NCBI GenBank assembly: GCA_003695045.1
Contig: RFJB01000024.1
Span: forward strand, 1-18,689
Length of the DNA: 18,689 nucleotides
Origin: Candidatus Woesearchaeota archaeon
Lineage (GTDB): Archaea; Nanobdellota; Nanobdellia; Woesearchaeales; J091
Reading direction: 5' to 3'
Each line of letters begins with the position of its first letter. The first letter of the stretch is position 1. Of the stretch, positions 14,365 through 18,689 are shown in pieces. A program made the position numbers and the translations under genes. A model generated the notes under the pieces. It was not told the origin of the DNA. It was given only the letters and a program-made list of their open reading frames with translations, and searched no databases.

Positions 14365-15048
14365 ATGATAAAGGCAGTAGTTTTTGACCTGGACAATACG
14401 CTTATTGATTTTATGCGTTTGAAGACGCGCTCCTGCGAAGAGGCAGTTCTCGCAATGATTGGTGCGGGACTGGACATGAAGAAAGAAGAAGCGCTGAAGG
14501 TTCTCTTTGAGCTCTACGACAAGTACGGCCTTGAAGACCAGAAGATTTTCCAGAAGTTCCTCCGCGCAACAATCGGAAGAATCGACTGGAAAATACTTTC
14601 TTCAGGCATTGTTGCTTACAGGCGCGTAAAGTCCGGTTATTTGGAACCATACCCGAGAGTGCATTCAACGCTCATAAACCTGAAAGTTAGAGGGATTAAG
14701 CTTGCAATTCTTTCTGACGCTCCTAAAATGCGCGCCTGGCTGAGAATTGCGAGCATGCGCCTCACTGATTTTTTTGATGTTGTCGTAACTCATGACGACA
14801 CAAAGCATTTCAAGCCGCATCCTGCAACATTTAAGCTTGTTCTTAAACGTCTCGGTCTGCCTCCTCAGGAAGTCCTTATGGTTGGCGACTGGCCCGAGCG
14901 CGATATTCTCGGCGCCAAGAAGGTGGGCATGCTGACTTGCCTTGCCAGCTACGGCTGTGTCAAGCCGTCAAAGCGTGTCAAGCCCGACTGGTCCATAAAT
15001 TCGATTGAAGAGTTAATCAATATTATCGAATCCGTGAATGATGGTTGA
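14365..15048 (+). CDS. HAD superfamily (subfamily IA) phosphatase
   Basis: The 227-residue protein has all HAD motifs: FDLDNTL with nucleophile Asp8 and acid Asp10, ILSDAP near 117 (motif II Ser), KPHPATF with the motif III Lys, and GDWPERDILGAKKVGM for motif IV. It resembles the archaeal group that includes characterised small sugar-phosphate phosphatases, but the substrate cannot be read from the sequence. It lies between the HPF-like gene and a DUF131 gene on one strand with short gaps, so is probably co-transcribed with both. Confidence 0.88.
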   Translation: MIKAVVFDLDNTLIDFMRLKTRSCEEAVLAMIGAGLDMKKEEALKVLFELYDKYGLEDQKIFQKFLRATIGRIDWKILSSGIVAYRRVKSGYLEPYPRVHSTLINLKVRGIKLAILSDAPKMRAWLRIASMRLTDFFDVVVTHDDTKHFKPHPATFKLVLKRLGLPPQEVLMVGDWPERDILGAKKVGMLTCLASYGCVKPSKRVKPDWSINSIEELINIIESVNDG

Positions 15049-15052
15049 GATT

Positions 15053-15316
15053 ATGAGCTACTCGGACCATGTCATTCGCTTGGGTTTTGCTTTTATTCTG
15101 ACAGGATTCCTGCTTTTGTTTGCCGGTTCCTTTCTTGGTTTTCTCTCTTCCCAGACCAGCCAGAATGCTTCGTCAGAATCAGAGTCGGAATTTGCCGTAG
15201 GCGGCTTTATAGGTTTCATTCCGTTCGGATTCGCCACAGACAGGAAGCTTCTCCCCATTGTTATGGGGCTGTCCCTTTTCTTCTTTCTTCTCTGGCTCTG
15301 GCTTCTCTTCAGATGA
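15053..15316 (+). CDS. DUF131 family small membrane protein
   Basis: The 87-residue protein has two membrane segments (about residues 7-28 and 66-86), joined by a Ser/Glu-rich stretch and the family core GGFIGFIPFGFATDRKLLP. This matches DUF131 (PF01998), an archaeal family of unknown role. ATGs at 15038 and 15041 overlap the end of the HAD gene; the ATG at 15053, just after that stop, is preferred because its N-terminus (MSYSDHVIRLGFAFIL) fits the family, but the choice is not certain. Confidence 0.78.
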   Translation: MSYSDHVIRLGFAFILTGFLLLFAGSFLGFLSSQTSQNASSESESEFAVGGFIGFIPFGFATDRKLLPIVMGLSLFFFLLWLWLLFR

Positions 15317-15413
15317 ACTCTCCGTCTTCTGTCGGCGCTCTTTGTGCGTAAAACGTCGGTAAGTTGTCACGTCAGTTCTTTGTTGTATTCCGGCAGTCAG
15401 GCGCCTGTCCTCT

Positions 15414-16325
15414 TCACTCTCCGACGTACTGGGCGAGTGTTTGATAAACTGACAATGCTTGCTCTTTTATCTTGTCTGTAATCTTCTTATCGTTTTGCGC
15501 TTTGTATTCGGGGTCCTGCATCATTTTATAAACGACGCTCGCAACAATCTGCATCTCTTTGTAGTCCTTCCTCTTGAACCCCTCGTGTTTCTTGAGCTCT
15601 TCCATGATTCTTTTTTCAATATCCTCTTCGTTTTTGTTGCTTTCCTTTTCTACAACTTGTTCTGTTTTTGTTGAAGGCGTTGTGAAGTAATTGGTGACTC
15701 CTTCGTATGCAGCGACTGCCCCGTCTTTCATAAGCCCGGCTCCAAAATACAGTCCTGCAGCAACTATTCCCGCAAGCGCCATTCTCTTCATTTTCCTTAT
15801 TTTTCTTGAACTGGTTTCCGCAGCCCTTCTGCTTTTGTATTCAATCTCTGCAAGCCCCATTGTCAGTCCCGAGTCAAAGTAGGGATTGCTGCCTGTCAAG
15901 ATTTCGCGCACTTCTTCCGCCATTTTCCACTGCTCCCTGTATTTTCTGAACTTTTCCGCTCTCCTGCCGGGGTTTATGGCCGGAACATATGAAGCTATCT
16001 TCACCTTTCTCATCAGGTTTTCATACATCTCCTGCGTTTTTTCCGAGATTTCCCTTTCGTAGCTTTCAATGAAGTGGAGAACTTTGTCTGCTTTCTCCAC
16101 TGCGGCGTTGGTCATTTTGGGAAGGGTGTTTGAATAATCCGTTGCGTTCTCCCTCAGGTTCTTGACTTCTTCCTCCAGCAGGATGAGCTGTTTCGGTTCA
16201 AGCTCGTAGGGCTTGTCGGTCATTATGCTCTTTGCCCTGTCTTCGAGAACTATGAGCCGGTCAACTATCATCTCCAGAATATCGCGTTCATCTCCGATAT
16301 GCTCTGTAGTTTTGTATTGCCTCAT
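15414..16325 (-). CDS. Membrane-anchored coiled-coil protein of unknown function
   Basis: I do not recognise this 303-residue protein. Residues 1-110 are heptad-rich and charged, likely coiled coil. A basic stretch (RRAAETSSRKIRKMKR) precedes one membrane helix at about 182-199. The remainder is a Ser/Thr/Glu-rich linker and a charged helical tail. GGAGGGTGA lies six bases before the ATG at 16325. The gene begins within the last 38 bases of the transglutaminase-like gene, so the two are probably translationally coupled. The basic side suggests the long N-terminal part is cytosolic and the tail external, by the positive-inside rule. Confidence 0.75.
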   Translation of the reverse strand: MRQYKTTEHIGDERDILEMIVDRLIVLEDRAKSIMTDKPYELEPKQLILLEEEVKNLRENATDYSNTLPKMTNAAVEKADKVLHFIESYEREISEKTQEMYENLMRKVKIASYVPAINPGRRAEKFRKYREQWKMAEEVREILTGSNPYFDSGLTMGLAEIEYKSRRAAETSSRKIRKMKRMALAGIVAAGLYFGAGLMKDGAVAAYEGVTNYFTTPSTKTEQVVEKESNKNEEDIEKRIMEELKKHEGFKRKDYKEMQIVASVVYKMMQDPEYKAQNDKKITDKIKEQALSVYQTLAQYVGE

Positions 16326-17112
16326 GGTCGTTCACCCTCCTGAATTCTTTATGGTGAATGTCAAACTGATGGTATGCAGGATCAACAAGAATTCTTCTGT
16401 CTCCTATTTTGACTTCTGCGCATGCATGGTTCACCCTTTCCCCTTTATAGTCAACATCAACATGCACAAGTGTTGCTTCAAGCCCCACTGCCCGCGCGGC
16501 TGCTATATACAAATAGGAGAGTTCAAGGCAAAGCCCGGACTCATTCTGAAACGTTTCTATGGAATTTCTTGTTTTTCTTCCGTCTTTGGGAAGATACTCC
16601 AGGCCTTCCACCCAGTCGTAAAGCCGCCTGGCTTTCTCAAGGTCGTTCTTTGCATCTCCCGCCTCTTTCCATGCTTTCTCGTAAAGTTCCTTCGTGATGA
16701 GGTAAGGCGCATCTTCACTGCTCTCCGTCAAAACCACGACATAATCATCCGAAATGTTCTCCATAAACCTGTCAAGGATAAGCGTCGTGTCCACTATTGT
16801 GGTGTCTCTTCTGTATATGATTGTGTCTTTTACTGTTCTTTCTTCAAGGGTTGGCGCTATTAAGAATACATACCCTCTGTCTGTTTGCTTCTGGTCGTTG
16901 TTTGCTGTATTGTATGTTCTTGCTCTGTCTGATGTATGCTTTTCCTGGGTAACTGTTGTCGGACCCGGCTGCACCTCTTTGTTTTCTTTGCTGTTGTTCC
17001 CGGAATAGTATATTATGGCTGCAGCCAGAGCAGCGGTCAGGAAGGCCTTTCTGAGGAAACCGCTTTTTCCGGGCTGATAGTACCCCTGCACTTTTTCTTC
17101 GAGCAATCCCAT
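16288..17112 (-). CDS. Membrane-anchored transglutaminase-like cysteine protein
   Basis: The 274-residue protein has a basic N-terminus and one membrane helix at about 19-37, then an Asn/Thr/Gln-rich linker and a C-terminal transglutaminase-like domain. The catalytic triad is visible: Cys195 in SGLCLELSYLYIAAARAVGLEA, His229 in NHACAEV and Asp244 in ILVDPAYHQF. Archaeal members of this fold are usually proposed to be peptidases or amidases, so activity as a protease or crosslinker is open. The ATG at 17112 lies about 20 bases after a TATA box, so the transcript looks leaderless. A perfect palindrome covers the two bases of the start and the region before it. The gene overlaps its downstream neighbour. 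Confidence 0.85.
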   Translation of the reverse strand: MGLLEEKVQGYYQPGKSGFLRKAFLTAALAAAIIYYSGNNSKENKEVQPGPTTVTQEKHTSDRARTYNTANNDQKQTDRGYVFLIAPTLEERTVKDTIIYRRDTTIVDTTLILDRFMENISDDYVVVLTESSEDAPYLITKELYEKAWKEAGDAKNDLEKARRLYDWVEGLEYLPKDGRKTRNSIETFQNESGLCLELSYLYIAAARAVGLEATLVHVDVDYKGERVNHACAEVKIGDRRILVDPAYHQFDIHHKEFRRVNDHEAIQNYRAYRR

Positions 17113-17128
17113 GCACTAATTAGTGCAT
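17111..17128. promoter_or_regulatory. 18-bp perfect palindrome, candidate operator of the transglutaminase-like gene
   Basis: ATGCACTAATTAGTGCAT is its own reverse complement. It overlaps the start codon and abuts the minus-strand TATA box (17127-17136). A protein dimer bound here would block the leaderless start site. The regulator is not identified in the window. Confidence 0.55.
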
Positions 17129-17136
17129 TTTATTTA
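17127..17136 (-). promoter_or_regulatory. TATA box of the transglutaminase-like gene
   Basis: The minus strand reads TTAAATAAAA, about 20 bases before the ATG at 17112, consistent with a leaderless archaeal promoter. Confidence 0.5.
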
Positions 17137-17228
17137 AGAAGAACCTTGTCCAGTGAATTCCGAAACTCTTTTCTGCGATTAGAATTTGTTCCGGTCATTC
17201 CGCAAACTTTTCAGAATGGAAGAAACAG

Positions 17229-17245
17229 GCCGGAATCTTTCCGGC
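17229..17245 (-). terminator. Hairpin after the helical protein gene, possible terminator or processing site
   Basis: A perfect 7-bp stem (GCCGGAA and TTCCGGC) with a three-base loop lies 11 bases past the stop at 17256, and a T-rich run follows on the minus strand. It separates the helical-protein gene from the promoter of the next gene. Confidence 0.45.
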
Positions 17246-17255
17246 TCGAAGAAAG

Positions 17256-18266
17256 CTATTTTCCGTGTATGTACTCGTGCAGCGCGCCTCCCATCATGTT
17301 TTCGAACTCGCGGTCTACTGCCCTCATTTCTGTGTAAATCCTCTCTGCTGCGCGGCCGATATTTCCGAAACTCGCATGAGCGACAACGCTGCTGTCATAT
17401 GCTCCAATAACGCGTTCGGCAGAGGACTTCGCAACATACATCAACCTTCCGACGTGTTTGCTCAGACGCTCGAGAAGAGGTTTCAAGCCGCTTGAGAATC
17501 TTCCCTGCGCTTCCATGTTTGCTATTGCCGGAAGAACGGTTCTTAGCGTCTCAAGATATCCTCTTGCAGCATCTTCCACTCTCTCCGTGAAACCAAGCGT
17601 TTCGTTTAGCATCTCTGCAAAACTTTCAACCCCTCTTTCGTTAATCGTGTAGAAATATCCTCTTTGCTGGCTCATTCTGTAGGTGTTCCTGGTGGACCGG
17701 AGGGCTCTTTTGGCTTCTCTCACTTCTCTCCGCAACTCAAGCCATTTCGGATCGGACGGTTCAAGTTCTTCGAGCATTCGTTCCTTCGCTCTGTAGATAT
17801 CATGAACGATTGCATATTCATCTATCGTCTTGTCCAGTGTTTTCACATCGTTGTGAAAATGCTTGTCCAGGTTGTCAAGATAATTGTGAATGTTTTGTAT
17901 GCTTCGCTCTGCGTGGGCTCTTACCGGAGCCACAAGACGCAGAAGCTCGTCTATCGCTGTCATTTCCAGCTCGAGGGTCTGGTAGCTGTTCAGGGGGCGC
18001 ATTCCGAACTGCTCCACGACTCTGTTTCTTAAATCAAGGTACTTTCTGTAAAAAGGCGAGTTTTCCCCTCTTATCTGTCTTTCAAACTCTGCGTGGAAAC
18101 CGGTCGCCGTTTTTATTAGGGCTGCCGCCGCCTTTCCGTCCAGCGGAACCTCGTATTCGCTTAACGGCTGTCGGGCAATCCTTTCAGAGTATCTCTTCAA
18201 AGCGTCTTCAACTTCATCTTCCTCCCGCGGCCTGAATGCCTCTTCAAGTATTGTTTTCAATCCCAT
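17256..18266 (-). CDS. All-helical protein of unknown function (336 aa)
   Basis: I do not recognise this protein. It is predicted almost wholly helical and charged, without a membrane segment or signal peptide, and with no obvious catalytic motif; the final residues GALHEYIHGK contain a His pair. The ATG at 18266 (MGLKTILEEAF) is preferred over the one at 18290 because AAGGTGGT lies five bases upstream and because it then starts just after the stop of the upstream gene. It is co-directional with the membrane coiled-coil and transglutaminase-like genes, from which it is separated by a hairpin and a separate promoter. Confidence 0.75.
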   Translation of the reverse strand: MGLKTILEEAFRPREEDEVEDALKRYSERIARQPLSEYEVPLDGKAAAALIKTATGFHAEFERQIRGENSPFYRKYLDLRNRVVEQFGMRPLNSYQTLELEMTAIDELLRLVAPVRAHAERSIQNIHNYLDNLDKHFHNDVKTLDKTIDEYAIVHDIYRAKERMLEELEPSDPKWLELRREVREAKRALRSTRNTYRMSQQRGYFYTINERGVESFAEMLNETLGFTERVEDAARGYLETLRTVLPAIANMEAQGRFSSGLKPLLERLSKHVGRLMYVAKSSAERVIGAYDSSVVAHASFGNIGRAAERIYTEMRAVDREFENMMGGALHEYIHGK

Positions 18267-18279
18267 TACGACCACCTTT

Positions 18280-18689
18280 TCATTTGACATACTCGTAAAT
18301 GTCGTTCAACCACCCTTTTATCCTGTCCCTGGCTTTCTTCCTGAAGTCCTCGTGCTGAAACTTGTTCTTTTCAGTGCCTATCAGGATGCCTTCTTTCCAT
18401 CTGGATGAGTAAATTGTTTCGTCAAACTTCCAGCCGCCGGGTGTCAGCACGTACTGTTCTATTTCGTAGCTTGTAATGTCATCTTTTGTGTTTCCGAACT
18501 CGTCTTTTATCTCGTACTTGACTCCTATCTGCGCTCTTGTCATGTTGTTGTCAATCACGATGTCGTCTCCCCCTGGATTATACCCTTCTATGCTTTTTGC
18601 CAGAATCTCGAATGCTTCGTTTGTCTTCTGGTATTCCAGAATTTCGCCGGGATGCAGTCGCTGATAATCTTTCTTCTCCTGTTCCCACC
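18280..18689 (-). CDS. Unknown protein, 5' end missing at window edge
   Basis: The frame is open without a stop from the right edge to the TGA at 18280-18282, giving at least 136 residues. The GTG at 18558 is an internal codon and not needed as a start. The chain is charged and hydrophilic with a mixed strand/helix look (VKYEIKDEFGNTKDDITSYEI..., then RKKARDRIKGWLNDIYEYVK). No family is recognised. Its stop lies 13 bases before the next start, so it is probably in one operon with the helical protein. Confidence 0.7.
   Translation of the reverse strand, partial: WEQEKKDYQRLHPGEILEYQKTNEAFEILAKSIEGYNPGGDDIVIDNNMTRAQIGVKYEIKDEFGNTKDDITSYEIEQYVLTPGGWKFDETIYSSRWKEGILIGTEKNKFQHEDFRKKARDRIKGWLNDIYEYVK

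Noticed and set aside
1..18689. CRISPR arrays, insertion sequences, integrases, attachment sites
   Set aside because: No regularly spaced repeats, transposase motifs or long terminal inverted repeats were found by reading.

Overview
The window looks like moderate-G+C archaeal chromosome. The evidence is the set of information-processing genes (Rrp4, Rrp41 and Rrp42 exosome subunits, SBDS, proteasome alpha subunit, RNase P Pop5 subunit, RNA polymerase subunit K, Cbf5 pseudouridine synthase, CDKAL1-type tRNA methylthiotransferase, archaeal-type GAPDH), the archaeal TATA boxes about 25 bases before starts, GGAGGTGAT-like ribosome binding sites, and class III (type IV pilin-like) signal peptides. 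Small compact genes with KGQG-type pilin signal peptides suggest a DPANN-type archaeon, but this is an inference. No tRNA, rRNA, CRISPR array, insertion sequence or integrase was seen.

Layout. (1) 1-782, minus: three tandem, overlapping small genes, each a pilin-like leader plus one hydrophobic helix plus a six-cysteine module; the last runs off the left edge. (2) 922-3062, plus: a small multidrug-export-family membrane protein, a dolichol/phytol-kinase-family membrane enzyme, and Cbf5. (3) 7842-3059, minus: an archaeal exosome superoperon in the order pop5 (rnp2), psmA, SBDS, rrp4, rrp41, rrp42, rpoK, DUF357. Cbf5 and DUF357 meet tail to tail and share bases of their stop codons. (4) 10109-7871, minus: a nucleotidyltransferase with an N-terminal ribbon-helix-helix domain, then a phosphomannomutase/phosphoglucomutase, together a plausible sugar-nucleotide pair. 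(5) 10442-12456, plus: class I fructose-1,6-bisphosphatase and archaeal GAPDH, a gluconeogenic pair. (6) 13841-12498, minus: tRNA methylthiotransferase. (7) 14034-15316, plus: an HPF/RaiA-like small protein, a HAD phosphatase and a DUF131 membrane protein. (8) 18689-15414, minus: four genes of unknown role, one a membrane-anchored transglutaminase-like protein with an intact Cys-His-Asp triad. An 18-bp perfect palindrome lies between that gene's TATA box and its start codon.

The conserved blocks (2, 3, 5, 6) are housekeeping. The novelty, if any, is in the six-Cys pilin-like array at the left edge, the ribbon-helix-helix/nucleotidyltransferase fusion, and the uncharacterised transglutaminase cluster on the right with its palindromic control site.
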